Below, in pieces: positions 1-7,541 of a stretch of 9,609 nt of DNA. The DNA comes from Clostridiaceae bacterium (GTDB lineage: Bacteria; Bacillota; Clostridia; DSM-8532). The number at the start of each line of letters is the position of its first letter. Position 1 is the first letter of the stretch. The position numbers and the translations under genes were made by a program. Where the stretch lies: contig DUSJ01000325.1 in the NCBI GenBank assembly GCA_012842645.1, positions 1 through 9,609 of the forward strand. The letters are read 5' to 3'. Below the pieces are notes generated by a model. It was not told the origin of the DNA. It saw only the letters and a list, made by a program, of their open reading frames with translations, and ran no database searches.

Positions 1-1653
1 AAGGGAGCGCCGGTGTTTCCGAAATGGAAAAACTATTACGCTAATCTGTATTCCAGTTCCCCTGATGTGGCGGATTATATTTGGAATAATTTCGACCGGC
101 TATATGAAGAGACCGCAAAATTCCGCGATCTGCTGTTTGAGACCACGTTGCCGGATTACGTGCTGGATGCCGTTTCCGCCAATATATCAATACTAAAAAC
201 CCCCACATGCCTTCGCCTTCCGGATGGAACACTTTACGGTTTCGAAGGCTGCCATGCTCATTCGGGAAGCTGTGAAGGATCATGCACCCATGTCTGGAAC
301 TATGATCAGGCGACTCCTTTTTTATTCCCGGCGCTCGCCCGTTCCATGCATGATATATATTACAAGTACAACCAGTATGAAAGCGGCAAAATGCTGTTCC
401 GGATGATGATGCCGCCGGAAAAGACAAAAATTATTTTCTCAAAAAACAACGGGCCGACGAGGGCCGCAGCCGATGGACAAATGGGCGAGATTATGCGCAT
501 TTACAGGGAGTGGAAGATAAGCGGGGACAGCGAATGGCTGAAGGAAATATGGCCAAAAGCAAAAAAAGCCCTTCAGTATGCATGGAGCAGCGAGAATGAA
601 TATCATTGGGATGAAAACTGTGACGGAATAATGGAGGGAGCACAGCACAATACGCTGGATGTTGAGCTTTTCGGGCCTAATGCCTTTATATCCGGAATGT
701 ATCAGGGAGCTTTGCTTGCGGCATACGAAATGGGGAAAGCATTGGGTGATCCTGATCACGAGAAATACCTGGAAATATTTAATAAAGGCAATCGGATATT
801 AAACGACCGGCTTTTCAACGGAGAGTACTATTACCAGGCAATAGACTTTAGAAATGATGACCGCTTCCCTATTGACCAGGAACTGGGCGAAATTAAGAAT
901 CAAATAGCGGAAGGCTGTTTTATTGACCAGACTCTTGCCCAGTGGCATGCTTCCCTTTATGGATTGGGCAGAATATTCGATGCCGATAAACATCAGACAG
1001 CGCTGAAATCCATTTACCGGTATAACTTTATAAACCACAGGAACCATGTCAACCCATGCAGGATATATGCTTTGAATGACGAATGGGGTGTTGTTCTTTG
1101 CACATGGCCTAAAGGGAACTCACCCAAGATTCCTGCGCCATACTCCACCGAATGCTGGACCGGAATGGAGTATGACTACGCGTGCAGGCTGATCCAGGAA
1201 GGGATGGTCGAAAAAGGCCTTGAAGTCGTGAAAGCCGTCAGGGACAGGTTTGACGGGAAAAAAAGAAATCCATGGAGTGAATTTGAGGCAGGCAACAATT
1301 ATGCGCGTTCAATGGCTTCGTATTCACTGCTTCCTGCATTGTCCGGTTTCAGGTTTGATATGACAAAGGGGTTTATAGGCTTTGATCCGAGGATAAACCA
1401 GGAGAGCTTCAAGTGTTTCTGGTCCTGCGGAAGCGCGTGGGGACAATACTGCCAGGACGAAAGCAGCGCGAGACTGGAAGTGTGCTATGGCAGGATCGTG
1501 CTGAACAGCCTGGGCTTGCCGCCGATGCTGGTAAAAAAGGCGACAGAGGTTAAAATTAACGGTAAAAAGGTTGAGTTTATTCCGCGTGAAGATCGCCTGG
1601 AGTTCGGAAATCATGTATATCTGGAAAAAGGAGACATACTTAAGGTTAATTGA
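1..1653 (+). CDS. GH116/DUF608-family glycoside hydrolase, C-terminal part (5' end outside window)
   Basis: This is the catalytic (alpha/alpha)6-barrel half of a glucosylceramidase-like glycosidase, a family that cleaves beta-glucosides or beta-xylosides with retention. The frame is open to the window edge (Lys-Gly-Ala-Pro precede the GTG at 13) and no ribosome binding site precedes that GTG, so the gene almost certainly begins upstream. Family members are usually about 800-900 residues, against 550 codons here. Counting from the GTG at 13, the CEGSCTHVWNYD segment (Glu88) aligns by eye with the nucleophile region of human GBA2 (LEGQEY...NTYD). HNTLD (Asp216) aligns with the acid/base Asp region (GTYDGW). 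SEFEAGNNYAR near the C-terminus resembles the family's sugar-binding Glu/Arg pair. The His-Asp motif of GBA2 (PHDIGDP) seems to be replaced by AAADGQ, which suggests a divergent subgroup. No transmembrane segment is visible in this part. It leads the catabolic block and probably supplies the sugar. Family is fairly sure, substrate unknown. Confidence 0.85.
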   Translation, partial: KGAPVFPKWKNYYANLYSSSPDVADYIWNNFDRLYEETAKFRDLLFETTLPDYVLDAVSANISILKTPTCLRLPDGTLYGFEGCHAHSGSCEGSCTHVWNYDQATPFLFPALARSMHDIYYKYNQYESGKMLFRMMMPPEKTKIIFSKNNGPTRAAADGQMGEIMRIYREWKISGDSEWLKEIWPKAKKALQYAWSSENEYHWDENCDGIMEGAQHNTLDVELFGPNAFISGMYQGALLAAYEMGKALGDPDHEKYLEIFNKGNRILNDRLFNGEYYYQAIDFRNDDRFPIDQELGEIKNQIAEGCFIDQTLAQWHASLYGLGRIFDADKHQTALKSIYRYNFINHRNHVNPCRIYALNDEWGVVLCTWPKGNSPKIPAPYSTECWTGMEYDYACRLIQEGMVEKGLEVVKAVRDRFDGKKRNPWSEFEAGNNYARSMASYSLLPALSGFRFDMTKGFIGFDPRINQESFKCFWSCGSAWGQYCQDESSARLEVCYGRIVLNSLGLPPMLVKKATEVKINGKKVEFIPREDRLEFGNHVYLEKGDILKVN

Positions 1654-1700
1654 TTATTACATGCTGAATAATAAAAAAGCGCGGGAAAGGAGAATGTTGA

Positions 1701-2663
1701 ATGGGAAAGATAGTAGTTTTGGACGGATACACAGAAAATCCCGGAGATTTGTCGTGGAGCGGACTTGAAGCGTTGGGCGAGCTTAAGGTATACGACCGTA
1801 CAACGGTTGACCAGATAGCTGCAAGAATCGGAGACGCCGAGTATATATATACCAACAAGACACCTATTACAAGAGAAACTCTGGATGCATGCCCGAATAT
1901 AAAGTTCATTGGGGTACTGGCAACAGGCTATGACGTTGTCGACGTACAGGCGGCGAAAGAAAAAGGGATAACGGTAACCAATATCCCGACCTATGGCACA
2001 ACAGCGGTTGCCCAGTTCGTTTTTGCGCTTTTGCTTGAAATCTGCCACCATGCAGGCGCTCATTCCGAGGCTGTAAAGGCCGGTGAATGGAGCAGGTGCC
2101 CGGACTTCTGTTTCTGGAATTATCCTCTTATAGAGCTTGCAGGGAAAACTTTTGGAATTATAGGTTTTGGCAGAATAGGGCAGGCAACGGCTAAAATTGC
2201 CGTGGCGTTTGGCATGAAGGTTATTGCGTTTGATGAGTATCCTGACAAGTCTCTTGAAACAGAAGATATTAAACTTGTCAGCCTTGACGAAGTACTGTCG
2301 CGATCCGACGTTATTTCGCTGCATTGCCCGCTTTTGCCTTCAACCAGGGGGATCATAAACAAAGATACCATTGCCAGAATGAAAGACGGGGTAATCATCA
2401 TAAATACCGCGAGAGGGCCGCTGATTGCAGAGGAAGATCTGAAAGAAGCGCTTGATTCCGGGAAAGTATATGCCGCGGCAGTGGATGTCGTGTCAAAAGA
2501 ACCTATCAGGCCTGATAATGTGCTTCTTGCATGCAAAAACTGCATAATAACACCTCACATTGCCTGGGCGCCTAAAGAGTCGCGCCAGCGTCTGATGGAT
2601 ATAGCGGTCGATAACCTGAAGCAATTCCTAAAGGGTAACCCGGTCAACGTAGTAAATAAATGA
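1701..2663 (+). CDS. D-isomer-specific 2-hydroxyacid dehydrogenase, glycerate/hydroxypyruvate reductase type
   Basis: An NAD(P)-dependent cytoplasmic oxidoreductase that interconverts a 2-ketoacid and a D-2-hydroxyacid. The 320-residue length is normal for the family. The Rossmann motif GFGRIG is at 155-160, with Asp178 at the end of the next strand, which favours NAD over NADP. The catalytic triad is visible: Arg238 in NTARGP, Glu267 in SKEP and His286 in TPHIAWAP. The segment DFCFWNYPLIELAGKT resembles glycerate dehydrogenase (HprA-like) members rather than D-lactate or phosphoglycerate dehydrogenases, and there is no ACT domain. The start at 1701 is backed by AAAGGAG eight bases upstream. 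It lies 47 bp after the glycosidase and just before the epimerase, so it is probably co-transcribed. Hydroxypyruvate/glycerate is a reasonable substrate guess, because hydroxypyruvate is also a transketolase donor and a split transketolase is encoded downstream. A sugar-derived 2-ketoacid is the alternative. Confidence 0.9.
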   Translation: MGKIVVLDGYTENPGDLSWSGLEALGELKVYDRTTVDQIAARIGDAEYIYTNKTPITRETLDACPNIKFIGVLATGYDVVDVQAAKEKGITVTNIPTYGTTAVAQFVFALLLEICHHAGAHSEAVKAGEWSRCPDFCFWNYPLIELAGKTFGIIGFGRIGQATAKIAVAFGMKVIAFDEYPDKSLETEDIKLVSLDEVLSRSDVISLHCPLLPSTRGIINKDTIARMKDGVIIINTARGPLIAEEDLKEALDSGKVYAAAVDVVSKEPIRPDNVLLACKNCIITPHIAWAPKESRQRLMDIAVDNLKQFLKGNPVNVVNK

Positions 2664-2668
2664 GGAGG
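2663..2668 (+). promoter_or_regulatory. Ribosome binding site AGGAGG deciding the epimerase start
   Basis: A perfect AGGAGG overlaps the stop codon of the preceding dehydrogenase gene. Two in-frame ATGs follow: 2672 (three bases away, too close) and 2678 (nine bases away, good spacing). This favours 2678 as the start. Confidence 0.75.
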
Positions 2669-2677
2669 TAAATGCGG

Positions 2678-3589
2678 ATGATTGAACCGATTAAAAAATT
2701 CATGAAGCTGGGATTGGTGCATTTTATGGCCTATCCGTCCACAATTAAGGGCGAAGGCCCCATATTGGAGACAGTTAAGAAAATCGCGGCAGACAGCTAT
2801 TTCGACGCGATAGAGATAACCTGGATAAAAGACCCGAAAGTCAGGGCGGAAGTAAAAAAGGTACTGGATTCCTCCCATATGACAGTGGCATACGGAGGAC
2901 AACCCAGGCTGCTGACAACAGGAAGCAATATAAACAGTCTTGATGAGGCAAAACGCCTGGAAGCATTGGCAAATCTCAAAGAAGGAATCGACGAGGCATA
3001 TGAGATGGGAGCGGTGGGGTTCGCTTTCCTTTCGGGAAGATATGAAGAGGAAACAAAGGAAGAATCGTACCAGGCACTGGTAAAATCGACCAGCGAGCTA
3101 TGCGAATATGCGAAATCAAAAGGGAATATGAGAATAGCGCTGGAAGTCTTCGATTATGATATTGACAAGAAGTCAGTCATAGGGCCGGCTGCACTGGCAA
3201 AAAGATTTGCGGAGGAAATGCGTGGAAGGTTCGACAACTTTGGGCTGATGGTGGATTTATCACACATCCCGATGCTGCATGAGACAATTGAGGAAAGCAT
3301 CCTTCCGGTAAAAGATTACATAATCCATGCGCATATGGGCAATACCGTAATCAGGGATCCGGGCTGCGAGGCTTACGGTGATATGCACCCGCGGTTTGGA
3401 TTCCCCAACAGCGAAAATGATGTAGACCAGCTTGTTGAATACTTGAGGACCCTGATGGAGATCGGCTTTATCAGCGAAAAGAACCGGCCTATCGTGAGTT
3501 TCGAGGTAAAACCCTGGGGCGATGAGGATCCCGACGTGGTTATTGCCAATGCCAAGCGGACTCTTGACCTCGCCTGGGCCAGACTGTAG
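2678..3589 (+). CDS. Sugar phosphate isomerase/epimerase (xylose-isomerase-like TIM barrel)
   Basis: A cytoplasmic TIM-barrel enzyme of the AP-endonuclease-2-like superfamily, which includes tagatose/psicose 3-epimerases, hydroxypyruvate isomerase, IolE and IolI. These use a divalent metal to move a carbonyl or invert a centre in ketoses or keto-inositols. Numbering from the ATG at 2678 (303 residues), the expected metal ligands are present: Glu156 (ALEVFD), Asp193 (MVDLSHIP), His219 (HAHMGN) and Glu276 (SFEVKP). His237 in MHPRFGFP may line the pocket. An upstream in-frame ATG at 2672 would add two residues but lies too close to AGGAGG. The gene begins 14 bp after the dehydrogenase stop, so they form one operon. 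Superfamily is secure. The reaction is not, since this superfamily changes substrate readily. A keto-sugar or hydroxypyruvate-related isomerisation would fit the neighbours. Confidence 0.87.
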   Translation: MIEPIKKFMKLGLVHFMAYPSTIKGEGPILETVKKIAADSYFDAIEITWIKDPKVRAEVKKVLDSSHMTVAYGGQPRLLTTGSNINSLDEAKRLEALANLKEGIDEAYEMGAVGFAFLSGRYEEETKEESYQALVKSTSELCEYAKSKGNMRIALEVFDYDIDKKSVIGPAALAKRFAEEMRGRFDNFGLMVDLSHIPMLHETIEESILPVKDYIIHAHMGNTVIRDPGCEAYGDMHPRFGFPNSENDVDQLVEYLRTLMEIGFISEKNRPIVSFEVKPWGDEDPDVVIANAKRTLDLAWARL

Positions 3590-3662
3590 CAATTCATAAA
3601 AGGGTTTCACATATAGCATTAAGCATAAACAGCGCTTAGGGGTGTTTTTATAAGCCACTCTA

Positions 3663-3677
3663 TTGTGAACGAGCGCA
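3663..3677 (+). promoter_or_regulatory. Possible cre-like or other dyad operator upstream of the alcohol dehydrogenase
   Basis: TTGTGAACGAGCGCA matches 9 of 11 fixed positions of the Firmicute catabolite-control consensus WTGNAANCGNWNNCW, with two mismatches. It also forms an imperfect dyad (TTGTG-N6-CGCAA). It sits about 35 bases before the alcohol dehydrogenase start, in the only sizeable gap of the block. No convincing sigma-A promoter was found beside it, so this is weak. Confidence 0.22.
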
Positions 3678-3698
3678 AAATTTCGGTCAGAGATGGGC

Positions 3699-3703
3699 AG
3701 GAG
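3699..3703 (+). promoter_or_regulatory. Ribosome binding site AGGAG deciding the alcohol dehydrogenase start
   Basis: AGGAG lies seven bases before the ATG at 3711. The in-frame ATG at 3693 lies upstream of this site and has no ribosome binding site of its own. Starting at 3711 also gives the N-terminus MKALVKYDKG, which is typical of the family. Confidence 0.75.
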
Positions 3704-3710
3704 AAAGAAT

Positions 3711-4748
3711 ATGAAAGCATTAGTCAAATATGATAAAGGTCCTGGAAACATGGAAGTTAGAGATGTTCCCGAGCCTGTTGCCGGAGCGGGACAAATAAAA
3801 ATCAAAGTAAAATATTCGGGTATATGCGGGTCTGATTTGCATATATATCACAGCGACATTGCCATTCCTGTAAGACCTCCGGTCATAACCGGCCATGAAT
3901 TCTCAGGCGTCGTTGAAGAAGTCGGTGAAGGAGTTTCAGGGTTTAAACCAGGAGACAGGGTAGTAAGTGAAACTGCATATCATTATTGCGGTACATGCCA
4001 TTTTTGCAGGGAAGGGTTCTATAATCTGTGTGTTGAGCGCAAAACCCTTGGATATTGGTTTAACGGTATTTTTGCCAGATATACGGTGGTTCCTGCAGCC
4101 AGAGTACATAAAATTCCCGATAATGTATCAGACATAGCGGCCGCAATGACAGAACCGCTGGCCTGCGTTTGTCACGCTGTTTATGACCTTTGCAGAATTG
4201 TTCCGGGAAACCTGGTCCTGATAACAGGTCCCGGCGCAGTTGGACTAATGGCCGTGCAGGTTGCCAAAGCCCATGGAGCTGTCGTTGTCGTAAGCGGAAC
4301 TGATATTGACTTTAAGCGTCTTGAAATGGCAAAGAAGCTGGGAGCGGATTACGCGGTGAACGTAGAAAAGGATAACCTCGAGGATATTATTGGGAAGCTG
4401 TCCGGGGGTTACGGAGCTGATGTGGTTCTCGAATGCGCGGGCACTGAATCTGCCGTAGATACGGGCCTCAAATTAATTAAAAAACGCGGCTGGTTTACAC
4501 AAATCGGTCTTCCGGGTAAAAAAGTGAATTTTGATATCGAAAAAATCTGCTATAAAGAACTGCATTTCTCGGGCTCTCTTGGCTCGCGCAATCATAGCTG
4601 GCGGATGGCCCTGAAGCTGCAGGAAGAAGGAAAGGTAAACCTTGAACCTCTGGCTGACACTATAATGCCCCTGACCCGGTGGAAGGAAGCATTCGAGCGT
4701 TTTGAAAAGAAACAGGGCTGCAAAATTCTTCTTACTCCCAAGGATTAA
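3711..4748 (+). CDS. Zinc-dependent medium-chain alcohol/polyol dehydrogenase (sorbitol/threonine dehydrogenase-like)
   Basis: A cytoplasmic NAD(P)-dependent dehydrogenase that oxidises a secondary alcohol of a polyol or sugar, or runs in reverse. Numbering from 3711 (345 residues, typical length), catalytic-zinc residues are Cys39 (GICGSDLH), His62-Glu63 (GHEFSG) and Glu149 (TEPLAC). Four structural-zinc cysteines are at 93, 96, 99 and 107 (CGTCHFCREGFYNLC). The Rossmann motif is GPGAVG at 173-178, and Asp198/Asp200 near the next strand end favour NAD. The C-terminal half resembles sorbitol/xylitol and threonine dehydrogenases. Starting instead at 3693 would add six residues with no ribosome binding site. 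The gene follows a 121-bp gap, so a second promoter is possible, and precedes the transketolase genes by 63 bp. It probably makes or consumes the keto-sugar handled by its neighbours. The exact substrate is unknown. Confidence 0.92.
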   Translation: MKALVKYDKGPGNMEVRDVPEPVAGAGQIKIKVKYSGICGSDLHIYHSDIAIPVRPPVITGHEFSGVVEEVGEGVSGFKPGDRVVSETAYHYCGTCHFCREGFYNLCVERKTLGYWFNGIFARYTVVPAARVHKIPDNVSDIAAAMTEPLACVCHAVYDLCRIVPGNLVLITGPGAVGLMAVQVAKAHGAVVVVSGTDIDFKRLEMAKKLGADYAVNVEKDNLEDIIGKLSGGYGADVVLECAGTESAVDTGLKLIKKRGWFTQIGLPGKKVNFDIEKICYKELHFSGSLGSRNHSWRMALKLQEEGKVNLEPLADTIMPLTRWKEAFERFEKKQGCKILLTPKD

Positions 4749-4811
4749 GGTTTCCCGGAGCGGCGGGCAAATAATTCTCCTACATGAATAAGACCAAGGA
4801 GGTTTTACATA

Positions 4812-5645
4812 ATGAGCATATCTTTATCAAGGAAGCAGGAACTGGATGATCTTTGCCGCAAATTCCGCATGGATTTGATAGAGCTTCTGTATTCTATACA
4901 AACCGGCCATCCCGGCGGTTCATTATCCGTATGTGAGATTTTAACAGCTTTATATTTTGAAAAAGCCAGGGTTGATCCCAAAAATCCGGGTTGGGAACAC
5001 AGGGACCGTATCGTGCTTGCAAAAGGGCATGCAGCGCCAATGCTTTACAGAATTTTAGCTGAGAAAGGATTTTTCCCGGTTGAGGAAATGAAGACTTTAA
5101 GACAGCTGAACACAAGGCTTCAGGGACATCCCTGCGCCCTTGAGACACCGGGGGTGGAATTATCCACGGGGCCTCTTGGAATAGGGCTCTCGGCAGCCCT
5201 GGGAATAGCCCTCGGCCTTAAATTATCGAAAATCGACTCGACAGTGTACGCGGTTATGGGCGATGGAGAATTGAACGAGGGAACTGTCTGGGAAGCATTG
5301 ATGAGCGCTTCAAAATTTAAAGCCGACAATCTTGTAATAATTATAGATCGTAATAATGTGCAGCTTGATGGCACAGCGGATGAAATCATGCCAATGGGCG
5401 ACTTAAAAGCAAAATTGGAGGCTTTCGGATGTGAGGTTTTTGAATGCGACGGTCACAACATTTCGGAGCTTTGTGATGCCATTGATAATGCAAAGGCAGT
5501 CAAAGAGAAACCCGCTGCTATTATTGCAAGGACAGTCAAGGGTAAAGGGATTTCATTCATGGAAGGAGAAAGCGCATGGCATGGAAAACCCATTGGTTTT
5601 GAAGAATACAAAACTGCGATGGCTGAATTGAGAGGTGAAGAATAA
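4812..5645 (+). CDS. Transketolase, N-terminal subunit (thiamine-diphosphate-binding)
   Basis: The first half of a split transketolase. It binds thiamine diphosphate and Mg2+ and pairs with the next gene's product to move a two-carbon ketol unit between sugar phosphates in the cytoplasm. The 277-residue length is normal for the N-terminal subunit. The cofactor motif begins at GDG (150-152) in MGDGELNEGT and ends at DRNN (179-182). Active-site histidines typical of transketolase are present: His33 (TGHPGG), His73 (KGHAAP), His106 (QGHP) and His257 (WHGKP). AAGGAGG lies nine bases before the ATG. Its stop overlaps the next start (TAATG), which ties production of the two halves together. A single-chain DXS is excluded by the split form. 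Such split pairs occur in general pentose-phosphate metabolism, but also in dedicated pathways such as apulose-4-phosphate or sulfosugar transketolases. The setting here suggests a dedicated role. Confidence 0.94.
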   Translation: MSISLSRKQELDDLCRKFRMDLIELLYSIQTGHPGGSLSVCEILTALYFEKARVDPKNPGWEHRDRIVLAKGHAAPMLYRILAEKGFFPVEEMKTLRQLNTRLQGHPCALETPGVELSTGPLGIGLSAALGIALGLKLSKIDSTVYAVMGDGELNEGTVWEALMSASKFKADNLVIIIDRNNVQLDGTADEIMPMGDLKAKLEAFGCEVFECDGHNISELCDAIDNAKAVKEKPAAIIARTVKGKGISFMEGESAWHGKPIGFEEYKTAMAELRGEE

Positions 5646-6592
5646 TGGGGAGAAGCCAAAGGGATGTATATGGCGACGCACTTGTACGTTACGGAAAAGA
5701 TAATGAAAATGTTGTCGTTCTGGATGCGGATGTGTCGAACTCAACGAAATCGGCAGGTTTCGGCAAAGATTTCCCTGAACGGTTTTTTAACGCAGGTATT
5801 GCCGAAGCAAATATGGTAAGCATGGCCGCAGGTCTTGCCGCAACAGGGAAAATACCGTTTATTAATACCTTCGCTGTTTTCCTGAACTCCATCGGGCTTA
5901 TAGGAGCAAGGAATTTTGGCTCCTATTCGAAATTGAACATGAAGTTTATTGGCGCATACGGAGGATTGTCAGATTCTTACGACGGTCCGAGCCATCATTC
6001 GCTGGAAGATATAGCAATATTCAGAACTTTGCCGAATTTTCAGGTTTTTGTCGCATCTGACGAATATCTGACCGACTGGCTTGTAAAGAATGCTATTGAA
6101 GTGAACGCTCCCATGTACATCAGGATATCCAGGGATGAAACACGGACGGTTTACACGCCAGAAACAAAATTTGAAGCAGGAAAAGGCAAGGTTATTCGCG
6201 AGGGAAATGATGCGACTATAATTGCCTGTGGCGTTATGGTGGGACAAGCGGTCGAGGCTGCTGAAAAGCTGGCGGAGAAGGATATTTATGTAAGAGTCAT
6301 TGATATGTTCACCATAAAGCCTGTTGACAGAGAACTTATCCTGGAATCATCAGCCTTGACAGGAGCCATAGTGACAGCGGAAGAACACAGCGTTATCGGC
6401 GGCCTTGGAGGAGCGGTGGCCGAAGTTCTGACATCATACGGAGGGAAGATAGTTCAGGAATTCGTAGGAGTTAATGATTGCCACGCAGAATGCGGACAAT
6501 ATTCACAGCTTCTCGACAAATACGGCCTGGGTGTCGATTCCCTTGTAGCTGCGGTTGAAAAAGCCATAGCAAGAAAAAAAGAAAAAGGCTGA
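5645..6592 (+). CDS. Transketolase, C-terminal subunit (pyrimidine-binding and C-terminal domains)
   Basis: The second half of the split transketolase, 315 residues as usual. The pyrimidine-binding domain (about 5-165) carries the catalytic Glu54 in AGIAEANMV, which activates the thiamine ring, and the DGPSHHSLEDIA loop (113-124). The C-terminal transketolase domain (about 180-308) has AEEHSVIGGLGGAVAE. The AECGQYSQLLDKYGL stretch near the end corresponds to the family's usual ESG...LL.KYGL signature. The start ATG overlaps the preceding stop codon, with GAGGTGA six bases upstream. It works as a heterotetramer with the N-terminal subunit in the family. It is the last gene of the block and is followed 36 bp later by a candidate terminator. 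Confidence 0.94.
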   Translation: MGRSQRDVYGDALVRYGKDNENVVVLDADVSNSTKSAGFGKDFPERFFNAGIAEANMVSMAAGLAATGKIPFINTFAVFLNSIGLIGARNFGSYSKLNMKFIGAYGGLSDSYDGPSHHSLEDIAIFRTLPNFQVFVASDEYLTDWLVKNAIEVNAPMYIRISRDETRTVYTPETKFEAGKGKVIREGNDATIIACGVMVGQAVEAAEKLAEKDIYVRVIDMFTIKPVDRELILESSALTGAIVTAEEHSVIGGLGGAVAEVLTSYGGKIVQEFVGVNDCHAECGQYSQLLDKYGLGVDSLVAAVEKAIARKKEKG

Positions 6593-6627
6593 GACTAAGA
6601 GAGTATATTACGGGGGGAGTAAATAAG

Positions 6628-6662
6628 CAGGGCAGCACCAATGCTTTTTCGGGGCTGCCCTG
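6628..6662 (+). terminator. Candidate hairpin terminator after the transketolase genes
   Basis: CAGGGCAGC (6628-6636) pairs perfectly with GCTGCCCTG (6654-6662) around a 17-base loop, and a G-U pair can extend it. It sits 36 bp after the last stop of the catabolic block. The trailing sequence (TTATCTGT) is only mildly U-rich, so termination may be partial or the hairpin may serve as an mRNA 3' stabiliser. Confidence 0.55.
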
Positions 6663-6786
6663 TTATCTGTCTGGAATTAAATATCTGGTTGTTTTATTTA
6701 AGAAATCTGTTGATTCGATAAAGAAATGGATATTAATTATATAAGTAAAATGTGACTTTATTACGGAAGGTCCGGGAGAAATATAT

Positions 6787-6792
6787 TATAAT
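6787..6792 (+). promoter_or_regulatory. Possible -10 element for the ccdA operon
   Basis: A perfect TATAAT lies 74 bp before the ccdA start in an A/T-rich spacer (6663-6860). No acceptable -35 box occurs at the usual distance (TTACGG at 6761-6766 is poor). A promoter is expected here because of the terminator upstream, but in A/T-rich DNA a lone -10 can occur by chance. Confidence 0.3.
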
Positions 6793-6860
6793 AAAAATCT
6801 AATAATTTGATTAACAGGCGAAAAGCAAAATTTTAAACAAGTGAGTAAAGGAAACCTGGT

Positions 6861-7526
6861 ATGGATTACCTGATTACGTTTCTTGAGGGAATAATAGCGT
6901 TTGTATCGCCATGCATGCTGCCAATGCTGCCAATATTTATTTCCTACTTTGCAGGGGGAAAGGAAAACAGGAAAAGGTCCTTTATGAATGCCCTCGGATT
7001 TGTGCTGGGATTTACGGCGGTATTCGTACTGATGGGCGCATTTGCCGGATTCATAGGGAGTTTTCTCGTAAGGTATTCCAAGTGGGTGAATATTGTTACC
7101 GGCGGGATAGTAACACTGCTGGGACTGAACTACCTGGAAATCATAAGGATCTCCTTCCTTAACAGGAATCATGGCGTCAGTGACAAGCCATCGGAACCGG
7201 GTTTCTTTTCATCCGTATTGTTCGGGACAGCCTTTTCCATCGGCTGGTCTCCCTGCGTGGGATCATTCCTTGGCTCTGCCCTGATGCTTGCCGCATCTTC
7301 CAGCGACAGTCTCAGGGGTATACTGATGCTTCTGAGCTTTTCGGCAGGACTCGGTCTTCCTTTCATGATATCGGCGCTGATCATGGATAAACTGAAGGAA
7401 GTATTTGATTTTATCAAGCGCAACTACAAAACGGTAAACATGATATCCGGCATTTTGCTCATAATGCTCGGCATTGCCATGATGACGGGATACCTGGGAA
7501 AAATCCTTACAATTCTATCGTTTTGA
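6861..7526 (+). CDS. ccdA: CcdA-type thiol:disulfide transmembrane electron carrier
   Basis: An integral membrane protein of the CcdA/DsbD-beta family, which carries reducing equivalents from cytoplasmic thioredoxin across the membrane to an extracytoplasmic thioredoxin-like partner. The 221 residues form about six hydrophobic segments (roughly 4-27, 43-65, 75-95, 117-142, 152-175 and 190-212). The two redox cysteines sit in the family's Pro-Cys contexts: Cys18 in FVSPCMLPMLP and Cys132 in GWSPCVGSFLG. Each lies in one of the two pseudo-symmetric three-helix halves, as expected. AAAGGA lies eight bases before the ATG. The next gene starts 15 bp after this stop and encodes a TlpA-like thioredoxin, the expected partner, so the two form a reducing pathway outside the membrane. 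No cytochrome c or heme-delivery gene is visible, so a role in cytochrome c maturation cannot be assumed. Confidence 0.93.
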   Translation: MDYLITFLEGIIAFVSPCMLPMLPIFISYFAGGKENRKRSFMNALGFVLGFTAVFVLMGAFAGFIGSFLVRYSKWVNIVTGGIVTLLGLNYLEIIRISFLNRNHGVSDKPSEPGFFSSVLFGTAFSIGWSPCVGSFLGSALMLAASSSDSLRGILMLLSFSAGLGLPFMISALIMDKLKEVFDFIKRNYKTVNMISGILLIMLGIAMMTGYLGKILTILSF

Positions 7527-7541
7527 CAAGGGAGAAGCAAA

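Noticed and set aside
41..759. Antisense open frames opposite the glycosidase gene
   Set aside because: They lie within a clear catalytic-domain coding region and have no recognisable protein features.
1611..2324. Long antisense open frame (237 codons) opposite the 2-hydroxyacid dehydrogenase
   Set aside because: It is a shadow of a strongly supported gene. Its Cys/Tyr/Arg-rich translation has no recognisable domain, and no good ribosome binding site precedes it.
3620..3638. Small hairpin (TAAGC/GCTTA) followed by a short T-run after the epimerase gene
   Set aside because: The stem is only 5 bp with a 9-base loop, and the T-run is several bases away. Too weak for a terminator.
4812..6592. 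1-deoxy-xylulose-5-phosphate synthase as identity of the thiamine-dependent pair
   Set aside because: DXS is a single chain of about 620 residues. The split arrangement and the TGHPGG/WHGKP histidines fit transketolase.
6764..6774. Short dyad CGGA-AGG-TCCG upstream of ccdA
   Set aside because: Only four base pairs, expected by chance, and not positioned at a convincing promoter.
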